The notes: generated by a model not told the origin, from the sequence alone. Counted from the stretch's first letter, positions 32,201 through 42,731 are shown. The stretch: 64,000 bases of DNA from Clostridiales bacterium (GCA_021204085.1 JAJPZY010000033.1:1-64000), one strand, 5' to 3'. Translations and numbers: made by a program.

Positions 32201-33712
32201 TTACCGACTCAGTCGCTCCTCCATGGCATCGACCACTGTCTGCAGCACTTTGATGCGGGCATAATACTTATTGTTGCCCTCGACAATGATCCAGGGAGCT
32301 GCCATTGTAGAAGTGCGCACCAGCATCTCATCCACCGCTTTTTCATACTCATCCCATTTTTCGCGGTTCCGCCAGTCCTCATCCGTAATCTTCCACTGTT
32401 TTTCGGGAATCTCCATCCGCTCTTTGAAGCGGCGCTCCTGTTCATCCTTGTCAATCTGAAGCCAGAACTTCAGCACGATGGCGCCGTGGTCGACGAACTG
32501 TTTCTCCATTTCGTTAATTTCCTGATAGGCGCGCTGCCATTCCTCGCGGGTGCAGAATCCTTCAATCCGCTCCACCATGACGCGGCCGTACCAGGTGCGG
32601 TCAAAGATCGCGATGTGGCCGTCCTTGGGAACGTTGTTCCAGAAACGCCAGAGATAATGGTGAACTTTTTCGATATCATTGGCTGCGGAGGTGGGATGCA
32701 CCCGGTATCCGCGGGGATCCATTTTTTCCGTCAGCCGCTTGATGGCGCCGCCTTTGCCTCCGGCATCCCACCCTTCAAAACCGAGAATGACCGGGATCCG
32801 GCGCTTATATATCTCGCCGTGGAGATCTGCGATGCGGTTTTGCAGCCATTTCAGTTCGCGCTTGTATTCATCCTTTTCCAGAGACAGGCTCAGATCTACT
32901 TTCTGCAGGCTGGAAGTCCGGAGGACGTCATCTGCGTATTCGGAAGCCGGAGTCGGAGCATGGTCAATCACATCCGCGGTGTCGGTCGCAGCTTTCTCAG
33001 CTTTGCGGCGAAGGGCTGCCTTCAGTGCTTCAATCACTGCCGTATAAATTTTTACTGTAGCGAAGGAACGGTCCATGGACTCAATGATCGTCCAGGGGGC
33101 GTAGGCGGTGTCCGTGCTCTCCAGCATCTCGTCATTCATGGCTTTGTATTTCTCGAAATCCCGGTTGCGTTGAATATCCTCCTCGGAAACCCGCCAGGCG
33201 CTGGATTTTGTATTGGTCAGACGTTTGAACCGCTTTTTCTGTTCCTTCTGGTCGATGCAGAGGAAGAGTTTGATCAGGACATGCCCGTCGTCTGTCAACT
33301 GCCGCTCAAAAGAATTAATATCGTTGTAATAATTAATCAGCCGGGACTCATTGGTGATGCCGTCAAAGCGATCGACCAGAACCTTACGGTACCAGCTTCG
33401 GTCAAAGATTGCAATCTGTGTCGTGGACGGAAGCTTTGTCCAGAACCTCCAGAGAAACGGATGCATCATTTCTTCCGTGGACTCCGGTCCGATAGAATGG
33501 ACGTAGAATCCGCGCGGGTCAAGCGCCTGAATCAGTCGGCTGATCTGGTAGCCTTTGCCGGCTGCTCCAAACCCCTCGAAGACGATGATCACCGGAATCT
33601 GTGCGGATTTACATTCGCGCTGCAGCCGGGAAAGTTCCGGCTGAAGGACATCCATGCGCTTTTTGTAATCCTCTTTTGACATGGTTTTTGTAAGATCAAG
33701 CTGTTCTAACAT
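32201..33712 (-). CDS. Tandem PPK2-domain polyphosphate:AMP phosphotransferase
   Basis: 503 residues with two PPK2 domains. N-terminal half: Walker A GFGAAGKGYQI (about 47-57) and DRSWYRKVLVDR. C-terminal half: GWDAGGKGGAI (about 315-325) and DRTWYGRVMVER. Two-domain PPK2 enzymes (PAP, class II) use polyphosphate to phosphorylate AMP to ADP. The N-terminal Walker A lacks the usual second Gly pattern and has Ala-Ala, in line with reports that only the C-terminal domain is catalytic in such enzymes. GGGGG precedes the ATG. It stands alone. Confidence 0.88.
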   Translation of the reverse strand: MLEQLDLTKTMSKEDYKKRMDVLQPELSRLQRECKSAQIPVIIVFEGFGAAGKGYQISRLIQALDPRGFYVHSIGPESTEEMMHPFLWRFWTKLPSTTQIAIFDRSWYRKVLVDRFDGITNESRLINYYNDINSFERQLTDDGHVLIKLFLCIDQKEQKKRFKRLTNTKSSAWRVSEEDIQRNRDFEKYKAMNDEMLESTDTAYAPWTIIESMDRSFATVKIYTAVIEALKAALRRKAEKAATDTADVIDHAPTPASEYADDVLRTSSLQKVDLSLSLEKDEYKRELKWLQNRIADLHGEIYKRRIPVILGFEGWDAGGKGGAIKRLTEKMDPRGYRVHPTSAANDIEKVHHYLWRFWNNVPKDGHIAIFDRTWYGRVMVERIEGFCTREEWQRAYQEINEMEKQFVDHGAIVLKFWLQIDKDEQERRFKERMEIPEKQWKITDEDWRNREKWDEYEKAVDEMLVRTSTMAAPWIIVEGNNKYYARIKVLQTVVDAMEERLSR

Positions 33713-34018
33713 GTAAATACCCCCATTTCCTTTTTGTTTTTTATTTGTAATTATTCAGAACAAGGCAAATTTGTAGAAAAACAGTGTCGGATGCTTGCAT
33801 TCGTAAACTGTTTTTGTGCAAATTTATCTGGCGAGAACGCGACAGCGAGGAAATGTACCCACAGGGCAGATCCACAGCATTTTCGAGTCTGGTCCTGAAT
33901 AGTTACTTTTATTTTACACAATAAGAGGAAAATATTCTATAGACAATATGTTTTTTGTTATGCGAAAAGTGATGAAAATATTTGATTATTTCGGAACATT
34001 AATTTTTTCATAATATGC
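33713..34018. other. Non-coding stretch between ppk2 and metal-efflux operon
   Basis: About 300 bases, AT-rich at both ends. No ORF with a ribosome binding site, RNA gene or repeat was recognised. It must hold the minus-strand promoter of the PPK2 gene, but no clear -35/-10 pair stands out. Confidence 0.4.
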
Positions 34019-34077
34019 TTGACATCTGCAAGCATAGTGTTATTATATAAATAACATATGAACAATCGTTCAAATGA
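34019..34077 (+). promoter_or_regulatory. Promoter and ArsR/SmtB-type operator of the metal-efflux operon
   Basis: TTGACA (34019-34024) and TATTAT (34041-34046) are 16 bases apart. Directly downstream lies TGAAC-AATC-GTTCA (34059-34072), a perfect inverted repeat inside ATATGAACAATCGTTCAAAT, which matches the 12-2-12 operator shape bound by CzrA/SmtB-type repressors. A bound repressor would sit at the transcription start. The likely repressor is the ArsR protein at 36305. Confidence 0.8.
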
Positions 34078-34106
34078 AAATATGAACAAAAAAAGGAGAA
34101 AGAAAA

Positions 34107-34325
34107 ATGAAGAAGACCTATAAAATTGATGTTGACTGCGCGAATTGTGCGAACAAGATGGAGGAGGCCGCAAACAAAACCGACGGAGTGAAATCCGCTA
34201 CTGTTAACTTTATGACGCTGAAAATGATTGTGGAGTTCGAGGAGGGGCAGAACCCGAAGGATGTGATGCCTGTGGTATTGAGGAATTGTAAGAAGGTAGA
34301 AGATGATTGTGAGATTTTTTATTGA
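34107..34325 (+). CDS. Heavy-metal-associated (HMA) domain protein
   Basis: 72 residues, one ferredoxin-like HMA domain with the metal motif C-A-N-C in DVDCANCANKMEEAAN (Cys at about 11 and 14). In many efflux ATPases this domain is fused to the N-terminus; here it is a separate gene 12 bases upstream of an ATPase that lacks it. It probably delivers or senses Zn/Cd/Pb. A second CxxxxxxDC pair (NCKKVEDDC) near the end could add ligands. AAAAAGGAG precedes the start. Confidence 0.92.
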   Translation: MKKTYKIDVDCANCANKMEEAANKTDGVKSATVNFMTLKMIVEFEEGQNPKDVMPVVLRNCKKVEDDCEIFY

Positions 34326-34337
34326 GGAGAACCTCTT

Positions 34338-36203
34338 ATGAATAAAAAACAGAAGAAAAATCTTACCCGAATCATTGTATCTGCGGTTTTAATGGTGATT
34401 TTGGCGTTGCTTCCTCTGGAAGGATATCTGCGTCTGGTGTTTTTCCTGATCCCGTATCTGATCATTGGATACGATATCCTCCGAAAAGCTTTTAAGGGGA
34501 TTTTAAACCGTCAGGTTTTTGATGAGAATTTTCTGATGGCGGTGGCTACGGTCGGTGCGATTATCCTGGGAGAATATACCGAGGGCGTAGCGGTTATGCT
34601 TTTTTATCAGGTCGGAGAGCTTTTTCAGAGCTATGCCGTGGGAAAGAGCCGCAGAAATATCAGTGATCTTATGGATATTCGTCCGGACTATGCAAATGTG
34701 GAAAGGGACGGAGAGCTGGTGCGTGCAGATCCGGATGAAGTAGAGGTTGGCTCAGTCATTGTCGTGCAGCCGGGGGAGAAGGTTCCGATTGACGGTGTAG
34801 TAATGGAAGGCTCTTCTTCTCTGAATACCAGTGCGCTGACCGGTGAGAGCGTTCCCCGAAATGTGGACGAGGGAGGAGAGGTCATCAGCGGCTGTATCAA
34901 CATCAGCGGAGTTTTAAAGATTCAGACGACGCGGGAGTTCGGGGAATCCACGGTTTCAAAGATTCTGGAACTGGTGGAAAATTCAAGTTCGAGAAAATCC
35001 CGGTCAGAAAACTTTATCTCAAAATTTGCGAAATATTATACCCCTGCAGTATGTGCGCTGGCGTTGGTTCTGGCAGTGATTCCGCCATTGATCCGCCTTT
35101 TTATGGGACTGACGCCGGAATGGGGCAGCTGGGTATACCGTGCGCTGACATCCCTGGTCATCAGCTGCCCGTGTGCGCTGGTCATCAGTATTCCGTTGAG
35201 TTTCTTTGCCGGAATCGGCGGTGCGAGCAGTCAGGGTATTCTGGTTAAGGGTTCGAACTATCTGGAGACGCTGTCACAGACAAAGTGTATGGTATTTGAC
35301 AAGACGGGCACTCTGACAAAGGGCGTATTTGAGGTCAGCGGCATTCATCACAATGCGCTGCCGGAGGAGACACTGCTGATGTATGCGGCGTATGCCGAGT
35401 GTGCTTCCTCCCATCCTATCAGTAAGAGTCTCCGTCTGGCCTATGGAAAGCCGATTGACCGGAACCGAGTGACAGACATTGAGGAGATCAGCGGACATGG
35501 AGTAACAGCCATGGTGGACAGCCATTCTGTGGCGGCCGGCAATTCGAAATTGATGCACAGGCTGGGAATTGAGTGCAGGGACTGTCATCAGATGGGGACC
35601 GTTGTTCATATTGCTGTTGACGGTACTTATGCGGGACATATCCTGATCTCCGACATTGTAAAGCCTCATGCGAAAGAGGCGGTTCGGGAAATAAAACGTG
35701 CCGGTGTTGCACAGACAGTGATGCTCACCGGTGATACAAAAGAAGTTGCGGAGCATGTGGCAAAAGAGCTTGAGATTGATGCGGTTTTTGCAGAACTGCT
35801 TCCGGCGGATAAAGTTGCAAAGATCGAGGAGCTTCTCGGTGAAAAGAAAGACAGGGAAAAAATCGCTTTTGTCGGCGACGGCATCAACGATGCACCGGTG
35901 CTTTCCCGTGCGGATATCGGAATTGCGATGGGAGCTCTCGGTTCGGATGCGGCGATTGAAGCAGCCGATGTTGTGCTGATGGATGATGATCCGTTAAAGA
36001 TTTTAAAGGCAATCAGGATTTCCCGGAAATGCTTACGTATTGTATATCAGAATATGTATTTTGCGATCGGCGTCAAGGTACTCTGCCTGATTCTTGGTGC
36101 GTTCGGCATTGCAAATATGTGGATGGCGATTTTTGCCGATGTAGGCGTGATGGTGATTGCGGTGCTTAACGCAGTGCGGGCATTATTCGTGAAGCGTTTA
36201 TAA
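34338..36203 (+). CDS. P1B-type heavy-metal (Zn/Cd/Pb) translocating ATPase
   Basis: 621 residues. No N-terminal HMA domain. The sequence runs membrane helices, actuator domain with TGES, the ion-binding CPC motif in SCPCALVISIP, phosphorylation site DKTGTLT, an HP motif (SSHPISKS), TGDTKE and GDGINDAP. The SCPCALV context and neighbours point to Zn2+/Cd2+/Pb2+ export (ZntA/CadA type), not copper. Follows the HMA gene by 12 bases; the ArsR repressor gene is 101 bases downstream. Confidence 0.94.
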   Translation: MNKKQKKNLTRIIVSAVLMVILALLPLEGYLRLVFFLIPYLIIGYDILRKAFKGILNRQVFDENFLMAVATVGAIILGEYTEGVAVMLFYQVGELFQSYAVGKSRRNISDLMDIRPDYANVERDGELVRADPDEVEVGSVIVVQPGEKVPIDGVVMEGSSSLNTSALTGESVPRNVDEGGEVISGCINISGVLKIQTTREFGESTVSKILELVENSSSRKSRSENFISKFAKYYTPAVCALALVLAVIPPLIRLFMGLTPEWGSWVYRALTSLVISCPCALVISIPLSFFAGIGGASSQGILVKGSNYLETLSQTKCMVFDKTGTLTKGVFEVSGIHHNALPEETLLMYAAYAECASSHPISKSLRLAYGKPIDRNRVTDIEEISGHGVTAMVDSHSVAAGNSKLMHRLGIECRDCHQMGTVVHIAVDGTYAGHILISDIVKPHAKEAVREIKRAGVAQTVMLTGDTKEVAEHVAKELEIDAVFAELLPADKVAKIEELLGEKKDREKIAFVGDGINDAPVLSRADIGIAMGALGSDAAIEAADVVLMDDDPLKILKAIRISRKCLRIVYQNMYFAIGVKVLCLILGAFGIANMWMAIFADVGVMVIAVLNAVRALFVKRL

Positions 36204-36304
36204 ATTTCCGGGATTGAACTTATGTAAAACCGTGCTTTACGGAGCAATCTGTGATATCATAGGAGCAGATCGATACGTTCATTGCGGAAAGGAAGGAATG
36301 ATTT

Positions 36305-36667
36305 ATGAAGGATCATGGCGTGGAAATTTGCGATACGATAGAGGTGCATGAGGATCTTGTGAAAAAAGTGATGGAGAATATGCCGGAGGAGACGGAACTG
36401 TATGACCTGGCAGAGCTGTTTAAAATTTTCAGTGACTCCTCACGCATTCGAATTTTGTTTGTTCTGTTTGAGGCGGAGGTGTGTGTCTGTGATCTGGCGA
36501 AGATGCTGAACATGTCTCAGTCGGCGGTTTCTCATCAGCTTCGTATATTAAAGCAGAGTAAACTGGTCAAGAATCGCCGCGATGGAAAGTCCGTTTTTTA
36601 TTCACTGGCGGATGATCATGTGAGAACGATTATCGCACAGGGGAGAGAGCATATTGAGGAGGACTGA
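36305..36667 (+). CDS. ArsR/SmtB-family metal-sensing repressor
   Basis: 120 residues, winged helix (about 35-105; DLAKMLNMSQSAVSHQLRIL recognition region). The C-terminal helix has D-x-H-x10-H-x2-E (ADDHVRTIIAQGREHIEE), the exact alpha-5 zinc site of SmtB/CzrA. In addition CVCDL in the third helix resembles the Cys pair of CadC, so both metal sites may exist. It should release the operator at 34059 on Zn/Cd/Pb binding. AGGAAGGAATG precedes the ATG. Confidence 0.94.
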   Translation: MKDHGVEICDTIEVHEDLVKKVMENMPEETELYDLAELFKIFSDSSRIRILFVLFEAEVCVCDLAKMLNMSQSAVSHQLRILKQSKLVKNRRDGKSVFYSLADDHVRTIIAQGREHIEED

Positions 36668-36727
36668 TTCATAAATCGGCTGTCTTGTTAGGCTGTGACA
36701 GAAGGAATTCTATACAATTCCATTAGG

Positions 36728-36762
36728 AAAAAAGAGGGGATATCGCTTGCCGATATCCCCTC
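36728..36762 (-). terminator. Terminator of guaB
   Basis: A perfect 12-bp stem (GAGGGGATATCG with CGATATCCCCTC) around CTTGC. On the minus strand it is followed by six U residues (complement of 36728-36733). It is 19 bases beyond the guaB stop and may also stop transcripts from the arsR side. Confidence 0.93.
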
Positions 36763-36781
36763 CGGTGTTATTCGGTTCCGA

Positions 36782-38323
<1,542 letters not shown>

Positions 38324-38329
38324 TTATCA

Positions 38330-38358
38330 ATTATAGTGACTGGTTTTGACAATGTCAA
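38330..38358 (-). promoter_or_regulatory. Consensus promoter of guaB
   Basis: On the minus strand TTGACA (38353-38358), a 17-base spacer and TATAAT (38330-38335). A perfect sigma-A promoter giving a leader of about 85 bases. The -35 box overlaps a TTGAC-AAT-GTCAA palindrome (38346-38358), a possible operator. No purine riboswitch is apparent in the leader. Confidence 0.88.
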
Positions 38359-38417
38359 CTTTTTTATTTCCATCTTTGCTTTTTTATGTTATAGTCGATG
38401 AAAAGGAGAAATACAGC

Positions 38418-39212
38418 ATGAAATTTCGACCGTGCATTGATATTCATAACGGAAAAGTAAAACAGATTGTCGGCGGTTCCCTGAAAGACGCGGGAGATAT
38501 TGCCGTAGAAAACTTTGTTTCCAGACAGGATGCCGCTTTTTATGCAAATCTGTATCAGAGACGAAAGATTGCGGGCGGCCATGTGATCCTGCTGAATGCC
38601 AGGGACTCTTCTTATTATAAGGAGACAAAGCGGCAGGCGATGCTTGCGCTTGCGGCTTATCCCGGCGGTTTGCAGGTGGGCGGCGGAATAAGCCCGGAAA
38701 ACGCGGCGGATTTTTTACATGCGGGAGCCAGCCATGTGATCGTCACTTCCTGGGTGTTTAAAGACGGGATCCTGAATTATCGTAATCTGGAGGAGCTTTG
38801 CGATGTTACCGGCCGGGAGCGGCTGGTGCTGGATTTAAGCTGCAGAAAGCGGGACGGAGCTTATTATATTGTAACGGATCGCTGGCAGAAGTTTACCGAC
38901 GAGCGCATTACGGAGCACTTGCTTGACATCTTAAGCAGCTATGCCGATGAGTTCCTTATCCACGCGGTAGATGTGGAGGGGAAAGCTTCCGGTATCGAAC
39001 GGGAGCTGGTGGAATTGCTGGGCGGCTGGCACAGGATTCCCATTACTTACGCGGGAGGCGTAGGCAGTTTCACGCATCTTGAGCAGCTGAAGGAGTGGGG
39101 ACAGGGATATCTGGATGTTACGATCGGCAGTGCGCTGGACATCTTCGGAGGTTCCCTGAAGATGGAGGAGGTGCTGGCGTTCCTCGGAGAGGAGAAAATA
39201 GCAGCGCCGTAA
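38418..39212 (+). CDS. hisA: HisA-like isomerase of the eukaryotic type
   Basis: 264 residues, a TIM barrel. The start FRPCIDIHNGKVKQIVGGSL and the phosphate loops VGGGI and AGGVGS are those of phosphoribosylformimino-AICAR-phosphate isomerase, in the variant known from fungi and plants (HIS6, TIGR02129) rather than the usual bacterial HisA. It would make the histidine-pathway intermediate PRFAR. No other his gene is nearby, so it is an isolated histidine gene or a paralogue with another sugar-phosphate substrate. AAAAGGAG before the ATG at 38418 decides the start over the longer frame. Confidence 0.82.
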   Translation: MKFRPCIDIHNGKVKQIVGGSLKDAGDIAVENFVSRQDAAFYANLYQRRKIAGGHVILLNARDSSYYKETKRQAMLALAAYPGGLQVGGGISPENAADFLHAGASHVIVTSWVFKDGILNYRNLEELCDVTGRERLVLDLSCRKRDGAYYIVTDRWQKFTDERITEHLLDILSSYADEFLIHAVDVEGKASGIERELVELLGGWHRIPITYAGGVGSFTHLEQLKEWGQGYLDVTIGSALDIFGGSLKMEEVLAFLGEEKIAAP

Positions 39213-39294
39213 GTATGAACAGGTATTCTTTATATCATAATAGGGAAAACATTGTTATTTTAAAGCTGAGCAGATAGAGAAAACGTAAATTTCA

Positions 39295-39432
39295 GGGGAT
39301 TCTTCAGGGCATCCCGTTAAATATATGCGTCATCTGACGGTAAACAATTCATAAGCGGACTTTTCATGTCCGCGTTGAATTTGTTTTTCGGAAGATGGTG
39401 CAATAATATAAAAAATGCCCTGAAGCATCCCC
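39295..39432 (+). promoter_or_regulatory. Structured leader of glnA with terminator-like hairpin
   Basis: The 18-base arms 39295-39312 and 39415-39432 pair at 17 of 18 positions and enclose the leader. Inside are a CGTC-ATCT-GACG stem (39328-39339) and a larger hairpin (39343-39387) with GCGGAC/GTCCGC core and AATTC/GAATT flank, ended by TTTGTTTTT. The latter looks like an intrinsic terminator. The outer helix ends six bases before the AAAAGGAGG of glnA. The layout suggests attenuation, and the next gene after glnA encodes an ANTAR antiterminator. The classic pair of ANTAR hexaloops was not found by eye. Confidence 0.6.
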
Positions 39433-39453
39433 GTCCCAAAAAAGGAGGAAGAT

Positions 39454-40785
39454 ATGAGCAAATATACGAAGCAGGACATCATGCGGATGGTAGAGGAAGA
39501 AGATGTCGAGTTTATCCGCCTTCAGTTTACAGACCTTTTTGGAGGGTTGAAGAACGTGGCAATCACCAGCAGCCAGTTGGAGAAGGCGCTGGACAACCGC
39601 TGCATGTTTGACGGCTCATCCATTGAGGGTTTTGTTCACATTGAGGAGTCGGATTTATATCTGCATCCGGATCTCGATACGTTTACGATTTTCCCCTGGA
39701 GACCGCAGCAGGGCAAGGTGGCGCGTTTTATCTGTGATATCTATACGCCGGAGGGAACCCCTTTTGAGGGGGATCCCCGGTTCATCTTGAAAAAAGTCAT
39801 CCGGCAGCTGGAGTCCATGGGATATGGATTTGAGATCGGGCCGGAGTGTGAGTTTTTCCTGTTTCACACAGATGATGCCGGATGCCCGACCACAGAGAGC
39901 GGAGAAAAGGCCGGATATTTTGAAATGGGACCGAATGATCTGGGGGAGAATGCCAGACGGGATATGGTACTCACTCTGGAGGATATGGGCTTTGAGATTG
40001 AAACATCCCATCATGAGGCGGCGCCCGGTCAGCACGAGATCGATTTCAAGTATGAACCGGCTTTGCATGCGGCGGATAATATCATGACATTTAAGCTGGC
40101 AGTGAAGACTATCGCGAAGCGTCACGGGCTCTACGCCACCTTCATGCCGAAGCCAAAGTCCGATAACAATGGCTCCGGGATGCATATCAATATGTCGCTG
40201 TCAAAAGACGGCAGGAACCTTTTTACGGATCCGAAGGATGAGAATGGTCTGAGCAAGGAAGCATATTATTTTATCGGGGGTCTGATGAAGCATGTTTACG
40301 GGATGAGTGCGGTTACCAATCCGCTGGTCAATTCTTATAAACGTCTTGTATCCGGATTTGAGGCCCCGGTTCATATTGCCTGGTCGGTGAAAAACCGCAG
40401 CCCTCTGATCCGGATTCCTTCTCTGCGCGGGGGCAATATGAGGATTGAGCTTCGCAGTCCGGATTCCGCAGCGAATCCTTATCTGGTGATCGCGCTTTGC
40501 CTGGCTGCGGGTATGGATGGGATTGAACATAAGATCCTGCCTCCGGAGAGCATTAAGAAAAATATTTATGAGCTGTCCGAGGAGGAGTGCCGCGAGCTTG
40601 GAATTCGTCAGCTTCCCGCGAACTTAAATGATGCGCTGGATGCGATGGAAGAGGACGTGTTTGTCCGGAATGTTCTGGGTGAACATATTACGACTGCATA
40701 TCTGGAAGCAAAGCGGAAAGAGTGGGATGCTTACTGCCGGACAGTCAGTGAATGGGAAGTAAGTCAGTATCTGGACAAATATTAA
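39454..40785 (+). CDS. glnA: Glutamine synthetase type I
   Basis: 443 residues, the GSI-alpha length of Firmicutes. ATP-dependent ligation of ammonia to glutamate in a cytosolic dodecamer. Signature regions are visible: FDGSSIEGF, the GPECEFFLF metal/substrate motif, the ATP-binding KPKSDNNGSGMH and NRSPLIRIP. There is no E. coli-type adenylylation tyrosine loop, so control is by feedback and transcription. AAAGGAGGAAG precedes the ATG. It is followed after 21 bases by the ANTAR protein gene. Confidence 0.97.
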   Translation: MSKYTKQDIMRMVEEEDVEFIRLQFTDLFGGLKNVAITSSQLEKALDNRCMFDGSSIEGFVHIEESDLYLHPDLDTFTIFPWRPQQGKVARFICDIYTPEGTPFEGDPRFILKKVIRQLESMGYGFEIGPECEFFLFHTDDAGCPTTESGEKAGYFEMGPNDLGENARRDMVLTLEDMGFEIETSHHEAAPGQHEIDFKYEPALHAADNIMTFKLAVKTIAKRHGLYATFMPKPKSDNNGSGMHINMSLSKDGRNLFTDPKDENGLSKEAYYFIGGLMKHVYGMSAVTNPLVNSYKRLVSGFEAPVHIAWSVKNRSPLIRIPSLRGGNMRIELRSPDSAANPYLVIALCLAAGMDGIEHKILPPESIKKNIYELSEEECRELGIRQLPANLNDALDAMEEDVFVRNVLGEHITTAYLEAKRKEWDAYCRTVSEWEVSQYLDKY

Positions 40786-40806
40786 TATAAAGGTGGCAGC
40801 GGAAGT

Positions 40807-41355
40807 TTGACAGGAATTATTATTGCATTTCCCCGGGCGGATGTCGGGAAAAAAATTAAAACCATACTGGTTCGCAGCGGCTTTCAGGTGGTCAGTGTGT
40901 GTACCAGCGGTGCTCAGGTAATCCAGGAGGCGAACAGCCTTCAGGACGGGGTTGTCGTGTGCAATTACCGCCTGCCGGACATGATTTACCGCGAATTAAA
41001 GGAGTATCTTCCCGTCGGATTTCAGATGGTTACCATTACTTCAAAGGATGAGTGGGCGGAAAACGGGGATTCTGATGTGATCAGCCTTTCTCAGCCGCTG
41101 AAGGTGCATGAATTGATTTCTACCATGGAAATGGTTACATACAACCTTCAGAGAGCGAGAAAACGAAGGCGCCAGCAGCCGCATCAGCGTACCGCGGAGG
41201 AGCAGGAGCTGATCAACAAAGCGAAAAGCATTCTTATGAGCCGTAATAATATGACTGAAGAGGATGCGCATCGGTATCTTCAGAAGACCAGTATGGATAA
41301 CGGAACCAGTTTCACGGAGACTGCACAGATGATATTGAGTATGATGGATTTCTAG
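40807..41355 (+). CDS. ANTAR-domain antiterminator linked to glnA
   Basis: 182 residues. The N-terminal half is a response-regulator-like receiver (IIIAFPRADVGKKIKTIL...) that seems to lack the phosphorylated Asp in a normal context; the C-terminal half (about 125-180) is an ANTAR RNA-binding three-helix domain (AKSILMSRNNMTEEDAHRYLQKTSM). Such proteins bind RNA hairpins and prevent termination; in Clostridium a similar protein (NitR) encoded after glnA controls nitrogen genes. Start taken as TTG at 40807 after AGGTGGCAG. The structured glnA leader is its most likely target here. Confidence 0.88.
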   Translation: MTGIIIAFPRADVGKKIKTILVRSGFQVVSVCTSGAQVIQEANSLQDGVVVCNYRLPDMIYRELKEYLPVGFQMVTITSKDEWAENGDSDVISLSQPLKVHELISTMEMVTYNLQRARKRRRQQPHQRTAEEQELINKAKSILMSRNNMTEEDAHRYLQKTSMDNGTSFTETAQMILSMMDF

Positions 41356-41433
41356 CGCGGCGTTTCGTAAAGAACAGATCAGCAGAACGACACTTAATTT
41401 ATAAGCCGTATCAGGGGTGAAAGGAAACAGGCT

Positions 41434-42720
41434 ATGACACTTTTAATAAAAAACGGGATCGTGATAAATCCCGCTGACAGATCAGAAAAAGAGGCAGACA
41501 TTCTGATCCGCGATGGTGTGATTGAAAAAATTGAACGTACGATTGAGGCAAAGGCGGCAAAGGCAGATCAGGTGGTTGATGCCGGCGGTGCGTATTGTAT
41601 GCCGGGGTTTATCGATCTGCATGTACATCTGCGGGATCCCGGACTGACTTATAAAGAGGATATTGCTTCGGGCGGCGCGGCTGCGGTACACGGAGGTTTT
41701 TCCACGATTGTTGCCATGCCGAATACGAAGCCGGTGGCGGATTGCCCGGAAGTCATTGCGTATGTACAAAATCGGGCGGCAGAGGTGACAAAAGTTCATG
41801 TGCTTCAGGTTGGCTCCGTGACAAAGGGGATGCGCGGTGAGGAACTCTCGGATATCCGCGGGATGGCGAAAGCCGGATGCATTTGCCTCAGCGAGGACGG
41901 TAAATCGGTGATGAATTCCGATCTTTACCGTGACGCCATGCGGATTGCCGTAGAGGAAAACATGACTGTGCTGGCTCACTGTGAGGATATCAACCTTGTG
42001 CACGGCGGCGTTTTAAATGCCGATGAGAAAGCCGCATCTATGGGTATGCCCGGGATTTCCAATGCGGTGGAAGACATTATTGTCGCACGGGATATTCTGC
42101 TGGCAAAAGAGACGGGCGCGCGGCTGCATCTCTGTCACTGTTCGACGAAGGACAGCGTGGAGATGGTGCGTCTGGCGAAGGCGGATGGCGTCCGTGTGAC
42201 CGCGGAGGTTTGCCCGCATCATTTTTCGATGTCTTCAGAGGAGATTGACGGCGATGATGCTAATTTTAAGATGAATCCGCCTTTGCGCACCAGAAAAGAT
42301 GTGGAAGCTCTTCAGCGGGGCTTGTCGGAGGATGTCATGGACGTGATCTCTACCGACCATGCGCCGCATTCCGCAGAGGAAAAAGCGCAGAGCATCCGCA
42401 AGGCGCCGTTTGGCATTGTGGGGCTGGAGACGGCGGCAGCGCTGACTTATACGCATCTGGTAAAACCGGGGATTCTTACGATGATGCAGATGGCGGAGAA
42501 GATGAGCTATAATCCTGCTAAAATTCTCGGATTGAATAAAGGCGTGATCGAGGTCGGCGCGCCGGCGGATATTACCGTTTTTGATGCGGAGAAAGAGTGG
42601 GTTATTGATCCGGAGAAGTTTTTTTCCAAAGGAAAAAATACACCGTTCGCCGGGAAAAAGGTGGCGGGGAAGGTGGTCGCCACCATTATAGATGGGGAAG
42701 TGGCCTTTTGTGAAGCGTAG
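41434..42720 (+). CDS. pyrC: Dihydroorotase
   Basis: 428 residues, class I zinc dihydroorotase. Zinc ligands DLHVHLRDPG near residue 60, a Lys/Asp region, CHCSTKDS and STDHAPH near 306. Interconverts carbamoyl-aspartate and dihydroorotate in UMP synthesis. GGGGTGAAAGG precedes the ATG. First of the pyr cluster pyrC-pyrF-pyrK-pyrD; pyrE is 7 kb downstream. Confidence 0.96.
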   Translation: MTLLIKNGIVINPADRSEKEADILIRDGVIEKIERTIEAKAAKADQVVDAGGAYCMPGFIDLHVHLRDPGLTYKEDIASGGAAAVHGGFSTIVAMPNTKPVADCPEVIAYVQNRAAEVTKVHVLQVGSVTKGMRGEELSDIRGMAKAGCICLSEDGKSVMNSDLYRDAMRIAVEENMTVLAHCEDINLVHGGVLNADEKAASMGMPGISNAVEDIIVARDILLAKETGARLHLCHCSTKDSVEMVRLAKADGVRVTAEVCPHHFSMSSEEIDGDDANFKMNPPLRTRKDVEALQRGLSEDVMDVISTDHAPHSAEEKAQSIRKAPFGIVGLETAAALTYTHLVKPGILTMMQMAEKMSYNPAKILGLNKGVIEVGAPADITVFDAEKEWVIDPEKFFSKGKNTPFAGKKVAGKVVATIIDGEVAFCEA

Positions 42721-42731
42721 GTGATTTGGAT

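Noticed and set aside
32486-33679. Plus-strand open frame (397 codons) opposite the tandem PPK2 gene
   Set aside because: The PPK2 motifs are clear on the minus strand and the opposite frame shows no domain or start signal.
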